DNA of 64,000 nt from Flavobacteriales bacterium (GCA_020635725.1 JACJZF010000004.1:1-64000), one strand, 5' to 3'. Counted from the stretch's first letter, positions 7,584 through 17,430 are shown. Program-made: numbers and translations. Notes: generated by a model from the sequence alone, not told the origin.

Positions 7584-8792
7584 CTAGTAGGTTCTTGCTC
7601 CAACCCCTCGTGGCCTGTCGCCGCCGGCACTCCCGATCACGTGTACCTCGCCCGATCCGGTGATGGTCTGATCGATGCTGCCCGAGCTGGCGAGCTGCAC
7701 ATCTCCTGAGCCCACCACGCGCACCTTGGCCTGGGCCGCACGCATCTCGCCCGCGGCCACATCACCCGAGCCGATCAATCCGATGTCGATGCGCTCGGTG
7801 CTTCCGGCCACGCGCACATCGCCGCTGCCCGCCAGTGCGATCACGGTGTTGCCGGCAACGTCCACCTCGCCGCACACCACATCGCCGGATCCATCGAGCT
7901 GGATGCTGAGCGCTTCGGCCCGCTTCAGCCCGTCGACGATCAGGTCTCCGGATCCCTTCAGCACCAACGTGAGGTGCTCGGTGCTGGCGAAATCCGATGC
8001 GGTGATGGTGCCTGATCCGATGAGCTCGAGCTTCTGCACCTTAGGCATGCGCACCATCACCACCGTTCCGGTGCGGCAATGCGTGGCGCTGCCCCGGCCC
8101 GAGCCCGATTCGATGCGCAGGGCGCCGTCGTGCGTGCTGATCTTCAAGCGATCGAGGCCTTCTTCCTCACCTACGGCGCGCACCGAGAAGGGGCCTTGCT
8201 CCACCACCACATCCACGCTGGAGAAGAGGATCACGCTGTGGAATCCGCTGAGGTCGAATGCGCGCTCGCCTTCCTTGGTCAGCACCACCCGGGCTGGTTG
8301 CGGATCGGCGGGTTGCATCGGTGCCGGATCGATGGTGGCCAGCAGCTCGGGCTCGGGCTCAGGCTCCGCTGCCGGCTCCGGCACGAATTGAGGCTCGGTC
8401 GCTTGCGGGATCACCACTTCCTGCACGCTCGGTTTTGGTTCGGCGGGTGCGGGCTTCTCGGCAGGCAGGTCGAGCACCACGGCGGGCGCGTCGAGGTTCA
8501 CGGGCATGTCAGCGGCCTCGATCGTCACCGGCGCCGGCTCAAGCGCGTTGATCTCGGGCGCAGGCTCAGCAGCGCCGAAGAAGTACATGCTGCTTCCAAC
8601 GAGTATGGTTCCGGCTGTGCTGGTCATGAGTAGGGTATTGAGGTTGTACTTGAAGAAGGTGAGCAGGCCCGCGGTGAGGCCCACGGTGAGCGGAAGCGCC
8701 GCGATGATGGTGTTCGCCTGCTCCAGGCTCACCTCGGGTGGCAGCTCGTGGAGCACCGCCAAGGTCTTCTCATGGTCGTGGGGCCGTTTCAT
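7584..8792 (-). CDS. Membrane protein with C-terminal GIN (DUF2807) domain, probable anti-sigma factor
   Basis: A 402-residue protein starting at MKRPHDHEKT. Residues 1-40 form a short cytoplasmic part, about 45-85 hold hydrophobic segments, 90-190 a Pro/Glu/Ala-rich linker, and the rest is a head-GIN (DUF2807) region with repeated GSG(D/E/T) turns, typical of a right-handed beta-helix. Its ATG overlaps the stop of the ECF sigma gene (ATGA), so the two are co-translated. That pairing, with a short cytoplasmic N-terminus and a large extracytoplasmic domain, fits a membrane anti-sigma factor sensing envelope conditions. The anti-sigma role is inferred; no zinc-binding anti-sigma motif is seen. 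Confidence 0.8.
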   Translation of the reverse strand: MKRPHDHEKTLAVLHELPPEVSLEQANTIIAALPLTVGLTAGLLTFFKYNLNTLLMTSTAGTILVGSSMYFFGAAEPAPEINALEPAPVTIEAADMPVNLDAPAVVLDLPAEKPAPAEPKPSVQEVVIPQATEPQFVPEPAAEPEPEPELLATIDPAPMQPADPQPARVVLTKEGERAFDLSGFHSVILFSSVDVVVEQGPFSVRAVGEEEGLDRLKISTHDGALRIESGSGRGSATHCRTGTVVMVRMPKVQKLELIGSGTITASDFASTEHLTLVLKGSGDLIVDGLKRAEALSIQLDGSGDVVCGEVDVAGNTVIALAGSGDVRVAGSTERIDIGLIGSGDVAAGEMRAAQAKVRVVGSGDVQLASSGSIDQTITGSGEVHVIGSAGGDRPRGVGARTY

Positions 8793-9334
8793 AGCAGCAG
8801 GGAAGTGAGCGTGTGGAGCGCGGCGGCCGTGGTGCGCTTGGGTTGCCCTTCGAGCAGGGTGCGCACGGCGGCACGGGCCCGGCTCACGCGCGTCTTCACG
8901 GCACCTTCGGCGCATTGCTGGATCTCGGCGATCTCGGCCATGCTCAGCCCCGAGACCTCGAAGAGCACGAGCGCATCGCGCTGGTTGGTGGGCAGCTTAT
9001 CCAGCACGCCGTAGAGGATTTTCACGTCCACGAGCATCTCGGCGGTGGCGCCGCGCTCCCGCAACCGTGCCGATTGCTTCTCGCACAGATCGGCATTGCG
9101 GCGGTTGAGTCGCCACACGCTGATGGCCCGGTTGCGCGCCGCGCGGATCAGGTAGTGCAGCATCTCCTCCTTCTTGCGGATGCGCTCGAACTGCTGGAAG
9201 GCGCTGAGCAGCACGTCCTGGATCAGGTCCTGCACATCCATCTTGCCATAGGCCACCGCGCTGCAATAGCGCACGAAGGGCTCGTGGCAAGGCTGGTAGG
9301 CCAGCATGAATTCGGAGCGTTTGTCTTCGGGCAC
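8789..9334 (-). CDS. ECF RNA polymerase sigma factor
   Basis: A 181-residue sigma-70 family protein. Region 2 includes DVQDLIQDVLLSAFQQFERI and the RAARNRAISVWR helix. Region 4 includes LPTNQRDALVLFEVSGLSMAEIAE followed by GAVKTRVSRARAAV. The start codon is GTG; an ATG at 9307 is an alternative that would shorten region 2. It is followed, with a 4-nt overlap, by the GIN-domain membrane protein that probably regulates it. The regulon is unknown. Confidence 0.9.
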   Translation of the reverse strand: MPEDKRSEFMLAYQPCHEPFVRYCSAVAYGKMDVQDLIQDVLLSAFQQFERIRKKEEMLHYLIRAARNRAISVWRLNRRNADLCEKQSARLRERGATAEMLVDVKILYGVLDKLPTNQRDALVLFEVSGLSMAEIAEIQQCAEGAVKTRVSRARAAVRTLLEGQPKRTTAAALHTLTSLLL

Positions 9335-9504
9335 GGTTCGGGCGGGTTCCGTGGCAATAGTCGCGGAAGTTCCCCGAAGGTTACACGGGATTCGGATGAT
9401 TGGTCCAGCATCCCCGCAAAGCGCTCACGGAATCGGTGATGCGCAGCGCCCGATGCCTCGATCCGTGTGAGGGTGCGAGCCGCTGCCGGCAATCACCACG
9501 CGGA

Positions 9505-11382
9505 TCAGTCCGATTCGATCGCTACGCGCACGGGCATGGCCTTCTGATCTGGGTCGACGAGCGTGTACAGGCCGGTTCGCGGTTGGGTCATGCGAATGCG
9601 CCAGGTGCTCTCGTCATTCGAGCCGGTGCAGGCAATCGGGACGAGCCTGCCCAAGGCATCGAGCAGCAAGGGAGCGCTCTGGAAACCGCTTGCGTTGAAT
9701 TCCCCAGAGCTCGGCTGCGGCCAGGCACGTGTCTGTACTTCAACGGCATGGAACACGACCTCGGCCTGGGAGAAGTGCGGGGTGCCATCTTGATCCACCT
9801 GTCGCAGTCGGTAGTAGCTCCAGCCGAACAGGGGCCGCTCGTCGTCCCAGGCATAGTGCAAGGGCACCGGACTGTTGCCGCCTCCGGGAACAGAACCGAT
9901 CGAGTCCCAGTGCTCCCCATCGGCGCTGCGCTCCACCTCGAAATGATGATTGTCGTGCTCGCTTCCGGTGATCCATTGCGTATGCACACGCGAGCCGTGG
10001 TCCTGCGCAGCGAAGGAGAGCAGCTCGATGGGCAGCACCGGTGGCCCGCATTGGATGGTGGCCGTGCCGAAGAAATCGAGCGTGACAGTGGCGTTCACGA
10101 AGCTCCAATTGCTCAGGCAGATGATGAACTGCTGCCCGGCCACCACGTTGAGCGGTGGTCCGTAGTTGCCGGGGTTGCCGCCGGGTGGCGGGGGCGAGGC
10201 GATGCCCGTGCCGCCACTGGTGGTGGCATTCCACACGCAGCGCACCGGGGCAAGGCCGTTGGTGGCTACAGCGGTGCAGGTAGTGGCCCCGTTGTAAGGC
10301 CACATGGCCCAATCATAGAAGCCGACCTGCTGCCCGTTGGCGCCGAACGCGAATTGGAGCACGCCGGTGGTGGCTACGGTGAAGACGATCCACGTGCTGT
10401 TGAGCTCGCCGGCCAGCAGGCAGCCGAAGGGCGCGGTGCCGCCCCATGGAGGCCCTGCGGTGAAGGCGGGGTTGCTGAAGGTGCCGGACGCGGGCACTTC
10501 GTTGGTGTTCCCCGAACCGCTTGGCGTGATCGAGAAGGTGAAAGGGTCGCAGGCGCACCCTGCCAAGGCGCAATCGCCGCCGGGCGCGAAGGCGCCGCAG
10601 CCTCCTCCGGGCCCAGTTCCCGGTTGGCTTCCACCGCCTCCCGGTCCGCCTCCCCCCGGATTGGCGCAGTCGCCGCCGTTGAACGCGATGTTCACCGTGC
10701 CGATCGAGCCGCTGGCCAGCGTGCCGTTGTAGATCGCGGTCCCGCCCGAATCGGTGATGCGCACCGTGCCGGTCTGCCAGCCATTGCCGCCACTGTCGAA
10801 CTGCTGCAGCACAAGGCATCCGGGCGGCAGGCAAAGCGTGTCCCGCGTATCCGAGCCACCGCTGCTCACTTGAACACCATTGAAGAGCAGGATCCAACTC
10901 ATCTGGTTCGGGGATCCGCCAGGGGTGGCTTCAACGAAGATCGGCGAAAGGCCCGGCGCGCAATCGGAAGCGTCGGCGCAGCTGGCCCCTTCCGTAGCGA
11001 AGTGGACCTGTCCCTGGCTCCCCGCTATCAAGGTGGCCTGCTGGTCCCAGTTGCTGTCATCCGCATCGATATCCCACTCCAGCCCGTCCCAGCCGTTGCC
11101 GCCGGCATCGTACATCAATAAGGTGTAGCAGCCATCGGGTAGGCAGAGCGTGGCTTCATACGGCGACCCGGCGCTTGCCCAGACCACCCCGTTTTGGTCC
11201 ACCAGGCTCCACGTGATCTCGGTGTCGCCATCGCCATCTTCCATGGTCACGGTGTAGAAGCTGCATTGCGCATTGGCCGCTTGTTGCAGCGCAAGGAGTC
11301 CGATGAGGAGCAACCATCGGCTGATGGCTGGCGGGAGAGGGACAATGGTGGTTGGCACGTCCAAATCTGCCCGGGAAGGCAC
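9505..11382 (-). CDS. Secreted T9SS cargo protein
   Basis: About 625 residues. After a signal peptide (ISRWLLLIGLLALQQAANAQ) come two related repeats of about 110 residues containing LCLP-GC and D-GGNGW motifs, a Gly/Pro-rich linker, a larger beta-rich domain, and a C-terminal half starting at LPIELLSF with the HFEVERSADG and YYRLRQVD motifs that precede many T9SS sorting domains. The last 80 or so residues form a type A sorting domain. The product should be exported and passed through the type IX system to the surface or medium. The annotated start is GTG; a TTG or GTG 18-24 bp downstream is equally possible. Function unknown. Confidence 0.85.
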   Translation of the reverse strand: MPSRADLDVPTTIVPLPPAISRWLLLIGLLALQQAANAQCSFYTVTMEDGDGDTEITWSLVDQNGVVWASAGSPYEATLCLPDGCYTLLMYDAGGNGWDGLEWDIDADDSNWDQQATLIAGSQGQVHFATEGASCADASDCAPGLSPIFVEATPGGSPNQMSWILLFNGVQVSSGGSDTRDTLCLPPGCLVLQQFDSGGNGWQTGTVRITDSGGTAIYNGTLASGSIGTVNIAFNGGDCANPGGGGPGGGGSQPGTGPGGGCGAFAPGGDCALAGCACDPFTFSITPSGSGNTNEVPASGTFSNPAFTAGPPWGGTAPFGCLLAGELNSTWIVFTVATTGVLQFAFGANGQQVGFYDWAMWPYNGATTCTAVATNGLAPVRCVWNATTSGGTGIASPPPPGGNPGNYGPPLNVVAGQQFIICLSNWSFVNATVTLDFFGTATIQCGPPVLPIELLSFAAQDHGSRVHTQWITGSEHDNHHFEVERSADGEHWDSIGSVPGGGNSPVPLHYAWDDERPLFGWSYYRLRQVDQDGTPHFSQAEVVFHAVEVQTRAWPQPSSGEFNASGFQSAPLLLDALGRLVPIACTGSNDESTWRIRMTQPRTGLYTLVDPDQKAMPVRVAIESD

Positions 11383-11492
11383 CCATGGGAAGCATGATTC
11401 CGGACGAACCGGGTAAAAGGCATGACCAGGCGGATCGCCTCGCTATCCGACACCTTGGGAAAGGTCTCCGAAGCGGCAGGGAAGGACCTTCG

Positions 11493-12191
11493 CTATATCG
11501 CCCCCGCGACCGCCCGCAGGTATTTATCGATGTACAGCTCGATGCTCCTCGCCTTGTACTGCATCACGTACCGCGGGTGCTCCACCGCGTCTATGCGTCC
11601 GAAGAGCTGCAGGCGCTCATTCAACCGGCTGAAGTACGCGGCGTTCTTGCCGGTGCCGAGGCAGATGACCCGATCGGTGCGCATGCCGCAGCTGATCAGC
11701 GTGCGCAGCCAGCGCTCCACGAAGGGGGTCACGGCTTTCTCCAGCGAGGGGTCGTCGTAATAGTTCAGGTTGATGTCGCTGCCTTTGGGGCCGCGCTTCA
11801 CGAAGCCGAGCGGGCAGATGGAGTGCACGTACACCTGCTCATAGAAGCGCTTGGGGCCTCCGGCGGCGGCGATCATGCGGTAGAAGAAGTCGCTGCTGGG
11901 CTCGTGGGTGCGGATACCGCTTATGGGTATGCCGAGCTCGCTCTCGCAACGCTTGGTGTCGGTGAAGGGGAGCCCTGTGCTTCCGGCGCCCAGGCGACCG
12001 GGATTGATGCCGAGCAGGAGCAGCCGTGGCCGTTCATCAGCATAGAATGCCCGGTGGAATTGCTCAACGATGCGCCGCACTTCCGTGCCATGCTCACCGT
12101 GGAAGGGGTCGAGCACGCCCACGCCCTTCGGCAATCGGATGCCATGGAGGGAGAAGGAGAGCACGTGTCGGAGCAGATCGTCGGAGAGCAT
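11493..12191 (-). CDS. SMUG1-like uracil-DNA glycosylase family protein (DUF4918)
   Basis: A 232-residue protein with the SMUG-type active-site motif GINPGRLGAGSTGLPFTD (residues 61-78) and a C-terminal HPRYVMQYK segment matching the second catalytic loop of the uracil-DNA glycosylase superfamily. Members remove uracil or oxidised pyrimidines from DNA. Length and N-terminal LSFSLHGIRLPKGVGVLDPF region fit the Bacteroidota DUF4918 group. A diverged fragment matching its first 60 or so residues lies at 14447-14671, on the far side of the neighbouring T9SS gene. Substrate specificity cannot be read from the sequence. Confidence 0.85.
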   Translation of the reverse strand: MLSDDLLRHVLSFSLHGIRLPKGVGVLDPFHGEHGTEVRRIVEQFHRAFYADERPRLLLLGINPGRLGAGSTGLPFTDTKRCESELGIPISGIRTHEPSSDFFYRMIAAAGGPKRFYEQVYVHSICPLGFVKRGPKGSDINLNYYDDPSLEKAVTPFVERWLRTLISCGMRTDRVICLGTGKNAAYFSRLNERLQLFGRIDAVEHPRYVMQYKARSIELYIDKYLRAVAGAI

Positions 12192-12230
12192 GGGCCGAAG
12201 ATTGCTCCTTTCCCATCCATGCCTGGGTCT

Positions 12231-14381
12231 TCAGTGCTTGATAAACCGGCCGTGTTCAATTGTTCCGGAATGTAAGAGGCTCCTGAGGAAGTAACTCCCA
12301 GGGGCCAGGCCGGACACGTCCAGGACGCATCTGGTGCCACTCGGATACGCCTGCATGCACGTCGTTCCTTGCATGGTGACCACCTCGATGAGCCGCTGTT
12401 CGGAAGATGTGATCACCTCGATTGCGTCTGCTGTGGGGTTGGGCCAAAGGCGTATCGCGTCCAGTGCCAACGGTTCAAGACCCACGCTCATCTCGACCGT
12501 CAGTGTGGTGGTGTTGGTGCGTATAGGTGGATTGACATCGAAGAAAATGTCGGCTGTGTTCTCCAGGACCTGTCCAGGCTGAAGGTCGGGAATTGGTTTG
12601 AGGCGATAGCTGACGAAGCCGTGGCTTTCCGCCTCGTTCGCCGTGCTATCGGGAAGCTGGATGTCGAAGAAATCAAAGCGCAAGGTGCGGTCTTCCAAAA
12701 GGGTGGGCACCAAGGGGTGCGACGCACCTAGCAGCTGGAAGCTCCCCAGGTCGAATAGGTCCGCGATGGTATCCAAGATGAACACATGATCCGCCTCTGC
12801 ATTCCCTGTATTCTGGAAACGAATCGTGTGGTCCACATGATTATCGAGATCAATGTAGTATTGACCCTCAGCGGCGGCTGAGCTTGTTACGGAGAGCTTG
12901 TCGTTCGGGTCATAAGCTGCGACAAGCGTGCGTGTGATACTGTAGGCGTTATTCGATGGGTCATTGTCCGGACCGGTCGGCAACACCGTTGCAGTCGCAT
13001 TCACTATCGTTCCAAGCAATGCAATATTGGCTGGCACCTGCACGGTGGCACTGAATATCACGGAGCCGAACGGTCCGATGCTTGGAATGGTCCAGTGCAG
13101 GTATCCCGGCGTATTCACATTAGGGCTTTCGCTGGCGAACGCGAACGTGAGCAATGGATCGTAGGTCAGTTCCACACCTACATTGGTGAGAGTAAATGGC
13201 GTTGTGTTCCGTGCCTGCACTGAATACGTAGCAATACTGCCAATACGATGCGAGGTGCCACCAAGGAAGGCGGCGACATCCGGCCCGGTCAACGGTGTTT
13301 CCGCTACGTCGATGGTGGCGCTGGGCGATCCCAACGAAAGGGTGAAAGGTGTTGGGAACGGGATGAGGCAATCGGCGGAATAACCGGTGAAGCCCTGGTC
13401 CAATGTGAGGTTGCCGTAGACGAGGCCCACCTCGTAATCGCCATTGCCGTCGGTGAGCGCATAGCGGTTTCCTGGTTGCACGACCATCATATGGTTCGGC
13501 ATGCCCGGATCGCTGGCATCCTGCGAGCAGTTGCCGTCCAGATCGGCGTACACCCTTCCGTTCAATGTGCCGCAGACCGTGGGATCCTGTACGACATCCA
13601 AGACCACCTGGGTCATGCACCATTCGTCCATTCCGAAAACCGACAGTACCACGGGACCTGGTGCGAGCTGGCTCACAGTAAGGGTGTTTCCGAACCAGTT
13701 GAGCACTCCCTGCCCCGAGACCATTGCAACGGAGGTGAGCGGCTGATCGAAAGTGACGGTGGCCACCCCTTGCTGAAGACCGAGACACGCGCCGGAGATG
13801 GCCTGGGAGGTGATCTGTGGTGTGATCCCATCGTTCACCTGAATGTCCGTGATCGTGGAAGAGCACCCATTCGCGTCGGTCACCGTTACATCATACGTGG
13901 TGCCAGGACATAGGCCCGATACAGTCGCGTAGTAGAAGGTGCTGGACCCCGATCCTCCAGGTGAAACAACCACAGCATAGGGAGCCATTCCACCGATAGG
14001 GCCGCCTGAGTTCCATGATCCGAAGCACAGGCCGTCGCACGACAGCGCGTTCAACGTGCTCGGTCCACTGGGAACCAGAAGTCCAGTGGTCGAGCTGATG
14101 GTGATGGAAGCTGTTACCCCGTCCCCGTTACTATCCGTGAGGGTGACGGAGTACGTTCCTGCGAATAGGCCGCAAATGGAAGCGGTTCCCTGGCCCGATG
14201 GTGGTGCGGGTGACCATAGGAACGCGTATGGCGCTGTCCCGCCGGTCGCGTACGCGTGAATGCATCCTGTTCCATTGCCGCAAGCGTCGTCCTGTGCCGA
14301 TAGGGTGACATCCAATGGGGTCGCGCGCACAAGCACTGGAAGGAGGATTGCGACCAGTCCAAAGCTCAGGGGGCGCATCAT
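12231..14381 (-). CDS. Large T9SS surface protein with SprB-type and DUF11-like domains
   Basis: A 716-residue secreted protein with an N-terminal signal peptide (residues 1-21). Two SprB-like repeats follow (G-TAPYAFLWSP and GTYSVTLTD; GMAPYAVVVSP and GTTYDVTVTDANGC). Then comes a prealbumin/SdrD-like segment (VYADLDGNCSQDASDPGMPN), and DUF11-like beta domains including the typical NDKLSVTSS...FQNTGNAEAD and NTADIFFDVNPPIRTN block. The C-terminal T9SS sorting domain begins at LWPNPTADAIEV. It is probably a cell-surface adhesin or structural protein. A second ATG at 14378 is an equivalent start. It separates the intact DUF4918 gene from its fragment. Confidence 0.88.
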   Translation of the reverse strand: MMRPLSFGLVAILLPVLVRATPLDVTLSAQDDACGNGTGCIHAYATGGTAPYAFLWSPAPPSGQGTASICGLFAGTYSVTLTDSNGDGVTASITISSTTGLLVPSGPSTLNALSCDGLCFGSWNSGGPIGGMAPYAVVVSPGGSGSSTFYYATVSGLCPGTTYDVTVTDANGCSSTITDIQVNDGITPQITSQAISGACLGLQQGVATVTFDQPLTSVAMVSGQGVLNWFGNTLTVSQLAPGPVVLSVFGMDEWCMTQVVLDVVQDPTVCGTLNGRVYADLDGNCSQDASDPGMPNHMMVVQPGNRYALTDGNGDYEVGLVYGNLTLDQGFTGYSADCLIPFPTPFTLSLGSPSATIDVAETPLTGPDVAAFLGGTSHRIGSIATYSVQARNTTPFTLTNVGVELTYDPLLTFAFASESPNVNTPGYLHWTIPSIGPFGSVIFSATVQVPANIALLGTIVNATATVLPTGPDNDPSNNAYSITRTLVAAYDPNDKLSVTSSAAAEGQYYIDLDNHVDHTIRFQNTGNAEADHVFILDTIADLFDLGSFQLLGASHPLVPTLLEDRTLRFDFFDIQLPDSTANEAESHGFVSYRLKPIPDLQPGQVLENTADIFFDVNPPIRTNTTTLTVEMSVGLEPLALDAIRLWPNPTADAIEVITSSEQRLIEVVTMQGTTCMQAYPSGTRCVLDVSGLAPGSYFLRSLLHSGTIEHGRFIKH

Positions 14382-14446
14382 GCGTGCATTTCAAGTAAAT
14401 GTCGGGAAAAGGAACACCGATGGCAGAAGCCACGCCATCGCGATGT

Positions 14447-14671
14447 TCACATTTCGCTGTTCGCCCTGGATGGCCTTTGGCGGATGCTCCCGCGCAACAC
14501 GTGAGGCGCCGATTCCACCTTGAAGCGCGCAATCCACCCGACGATGCGCTGAACCTCGGCATCATGCTCACCGTGCAAAGGATCCAGCACGCTAACGCCT
14601 TTCGGCAGGCTGATGCCGTCGAGGGAGAAGGAGAGCACGTGCTTGAGCAGTCGTTCGGCCAGTGCGGGCAT
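14447..14671 (-). pseudogene. Fragment of a second SMUG1-like (DUF4918) gene
   Basis: The minus-strand translation starting MPALAERLLKHVLSFSLDG matches the N-terminus of the intact DUF4918 protein at 11493 (LLRHVLSFSLHG, LPKGVGVLDPFHGEH against LPKGVSVLDPLHGEH, EVRRIV against EVQRIV). Similarity fades around residue 60, before the catalytic motif, and the frame ends after 74 residues. DNA similarity is obvious but far from identical, so the duplication is old. The remaining bases from 14382 to 14738 hold nothing else I can recognise apart from the leader of the metalloprotease gene. Confidence 0.65.
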
Positions 14672-14738
14672 GCCACAAAAGAACGGCTTCGTGCAACCGG
14701 GACGAGCGGTTCGCGCGTCATGGACCAAATCACCTACG

Positions 14739-17393
14739 ATGCGCGCGAGCTTGATCCTGCCGGTGGCATTGCTCTTAGCCACGAGCCATGTGGCGCCGGC
14801 GCAGCTCGCGCCCACCTGCGGTGGCATCAGCCCCTCGCCGGAGTTCGTCCAACAGGCGCTGGAACGCGCGGAGCAGCGCGATGGCATGCGTTACATCAAG
14901 TGCCATGTGGTGATCGCCGCCACCTATTCCTTCGAAGGCACGTACATGCAGGCGGCAACGGTCGAGCGTGTCCAGCGCGACATCGACTTCACGAACGAGG
15001 TCTATGCGAACAGCAACACCGGTATCCAGCTGCAGGTATGCGCGCCCTTCGAGGTGGTGGTTGATCCTTTGCTCTTCTCGGTGACCGGAGATGGGAGTGC
15101 CTTCTTTGCCCAACGATGGCCCGGTTATCTGAACATCTTCTACGTCGGATACATGGGAGCTCCGGTGGGGGGCGGTGCGGTTCTGGATATGGCCACGGTA
15201 TCGGAGCTGGGCACCGTGGATGTGCTGGCGCACGAGATCGGGCACATTCTGGGCCTTGGCCACACCGATTCAGGCGGTGCGCTGCCCGGCGAGCTCGTGG
15301 ATGGAAGCAATTGCACCGAGGCGGCCGACCATCTGTGCGACACGCCGGCCGACCCCGGCATCTACACGCCGGGCCTGGTGAATCAGAGCACGTGCACCTA
15401 CGTCGGCACCATCACCGATGCCAACGGAGACCTCTACCAGCCGCTGCTCAACAACGTGATGTCCGGCTCGCCGTGCCTGAAGGATTCACTTACGCCACAG
15501 CAGTGCGCGGTGATGCGGTACGCGCTCGACAGCCTACACGCGGAGTTCCTCACGACGGTGAACCCGGTGGTGATCGAGCCCTTCCCCCTGCAGCTGTGCG
15601 CGAATGACCCGCCACTCACCCTGAGCGCCACACCCGGGCCGGGCACCTGGAGCGGCCCCTTCGTGCAAGGCGACCAGCTGATCAACTTCCCGAATCCGCC
15701 GGGCGATTACTACGTGACCTACACACCCGACCAGGAGCCGGATGCTGGGCTCTTCACCATCGTCGATGCCTACCACGTGCCGAACTTGTATCTGAGTGGA
15801 TTCGGTACGCCGTACCTCGCGGACAGCGTGCGGCAGAGCTTCCGGGCGGGACGCGACGGCAGCTTCGCGCAGGTGGATGTGCGGCTGATGAGCCCGAACC
15901 AGGCGCTGCGCATGCGACTCTATGAAGGCACAGGCACCGCGCTCACCTTGCTGCACGATACGAGCATGTTCTTCTTCAACACGGATACGAGCTGGGTGAG
16001 TTTCCGCGTGCCGGCTTCGGTTCCCTGCGTCGCCGGAACGGTGTACAGCTATGTGGTCACGGCCGATCAGCCCTTCGCATCCATTGCCCCATGGGGCGGC
16101 TACATCGAGTGGGGCACCAACAACCTCAGCAACATCAACCTGATGTTCCGCACATGGGTGCGCACCACCGTGCCGTGCCAGGAGAGCACGCGCTTCTACG
16201 AGCTCTACCAAGTGCCCGCTAGGCCCATCACGAACCTGGCCAGCGCGTATTGCCACAACGATGAGCAGGCCATCGCGCTCATCGCCGATGTGACGGGAAC
16301 GACCACGACCCAGTTCGAGATCGATGGTGCCGCAACCGGGTCGATCATGCCCGCGACCTTGGGCATCGGAGCGCATGTGGCTTCGCACATCTACACCATC
16401 GACGGCTGCACCGATACACTGAGCCAGGTCTTCGCGGTGGAAGGTCCGGTTGAATTCCTCTATCCCGGCATCTCGCCCGTGATCTGCATCTCCGATGATC
16501 CGGTGATACTGATGTCCGAACCGCCTGCGGGGGCTTTCTACATCGACGGAACAGCCACCGATGTGCTGGATCCCCTGGCGCTCGGCGCCGGGACGCACAC
16601 GGTGGTGCACGTGAACGAGGCGGCGCTGGATACGGTGGTCTTCGCCGATCAAGTGTGCTGCTACACCGGTTATACGCTGAACACCTTCCTGCACGACGAT
16701 GAGGTGAGCTGGCAAGGCTTCGTCGCGGAGCACAGCGGCGAGTTGGAGAGCATCCGCATCCCGCTCGAGCTCTTCGGCATCGAGCGCCAGCTGGTGGTGG
16801 AACTGCGCAGCGGACAGGGGATCGGCGGCGCGCTGCTTCACACGGATACCATCACCGCCACCACGCACAATGGCGTTCTGCTGTCGGGCACCGGTGCGCA
16901 GATCGACGCGGGCGGCGCCTACACATGGAGCATCCGCAAGGTGAACGACGGCAACGAGAGCCTGCCGCCCATGATCGCCATCACCTGGGGCGACCACTAT
17001 CCTGAAGGACTCACCGCCGCGCCGGGCACGCCCGACACCACGGGCGACCTTCGCTTCCAGGAGTACATCACCCAGCATTACGCGTGTCTGGATAGCACGG
17101 ACATCGAGGTGATGGTGGAGGTATGTGAAGGGGTAGGGGAGGCGTTCACTCATGCGGCATGGGCCGGCCCGAATCCCTTCGGTGATGAACTCGTCATCGC
17201 CGCGCGCGAGGAGCGCATCCGATTCGCGCTGATGACAGCCGATGGTCGGTTGGTGCGGGAGGGCCGCGTTCCATCGAATAGCCGAAGCCGGATCGCTACG
17301 GCTGCCTTGCCCGCTGGCTATTACGTGCTCCGGCTCTGGTCGGGCGAGGACCCTGTCGCCAGGATCGTCCCGCTTGTGCACGCTCCTGAGTGA
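14739..17393 (+). CDS. Secreted M43-type zinc metalloprotease with T9SS sorting domain
   Basis: An 884-residue protein starting at the signal peptide MRASLILPVALLLATSHVAP. The catalytic domain carries HEIGHILGLGH (His165, Glu166, His169, His175), then CDTPADPG and a Met-turn-like NNVMSG, the pattern of pappalysin/cytophagalysin (MEROPS M43) enzymes. About 550 residues of beta-rich accessory domains follow, including two related segments with CISDDPVILMS and DIEVMVEVCE. The T9SS sorting domain starts near WAGPNPFGDELVIAA. It should be an extracellular endopeptidase. The frame is open upstream of 14739, but that part overlaps the DUF4918 fragment and has no signal peptide. Confidence 0.9.
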   Translation: MRASLILPVALLLATSHVAPAQLAPTCGGISPSPEFVQQALERAEQRDGMRYIKCHVVIAATYSFEGTYMQAATVERVQRDIDFTNEVYANSNTGIQLQVCAPFEVVVDPLLFSVTGDGSAFFAQRWPGYLNIFYVGYMGAPVGGGAVLDMATVSELGTVDVLAHEIGHILGLGHTDSGGALPGELVDGSNCTEAADHLCDTPADPGIYTPGLVNQSTCTYVGTITDANGDLYQPLLNNVMSGSPCLKDSLTPQQCAVMRYALDSLHAEFLTTVNPVVIEPFPLQLCANDPPLTLSATPGPGTWSGPFVQGDQLINFPNPPGDYYVTYTPDQEPDAGLFTIVDAYHVPNLYLSGFGTPYLADSVRQSFRAGRDGSFAQVDVRLMSPNQALRMRLYEGTGTALTLLHDTSMFFFNTDTSWVSFRVPASVPCVAGTVYSYVVTADQPFASIAPWGGYIEWGTNNLSNINLMFRTWVRTTVPCQESTRFYELYQVPARPITNLASAYCHNDEQAIALIADVTGTTTTQFEIDGAATGSIMPATLGIGAHVASHIYTIDGCTDTLSQVFAVEGPVEFLYPGISPVICISDDPVILMSEPPAGAFYIDGTATDVLDPLALGAGTHTVVHVNEAALDTVVFADQVCCYTGYTLNTFLHDDEVSWQGFVAEHSGELESIRIPLELFGIERQLVVELRSGQGIGGALLHTDTITATTHNGVLLSGTGAQIDAGGAYTWSIRKVNDGNESLPPMIAITWGDHYPEGLTAAPGTPDTTGDLRFQEYITQHYACLDSTDIEVMVEVCEGVGEAFTHAAWAGPNPFGDELVIAAREERIRFALMTADGRLVREGRVPSNSRSRIATAALPAGYYVLRLWSGEDPVARIVPLVHAPE

Positions 17394-17422
17394 GCGGTGC
17401 ACCCAAGGCTTGGCCGGGGTGG

Positions 17423-17430
17423 TACCTTCG
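17423..17430 (+). promoter_or_regulatory. TACCTTCG promoter-like box
   Basis: TACCTTCG matches the Bacteroidota -7 element TAnnTTTG except for C at position 7, a form that recurs before many genes here. It ends 5 bp before the ATG at 17436, which would give an almost leaderless transcript. Confidence 0.35.
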
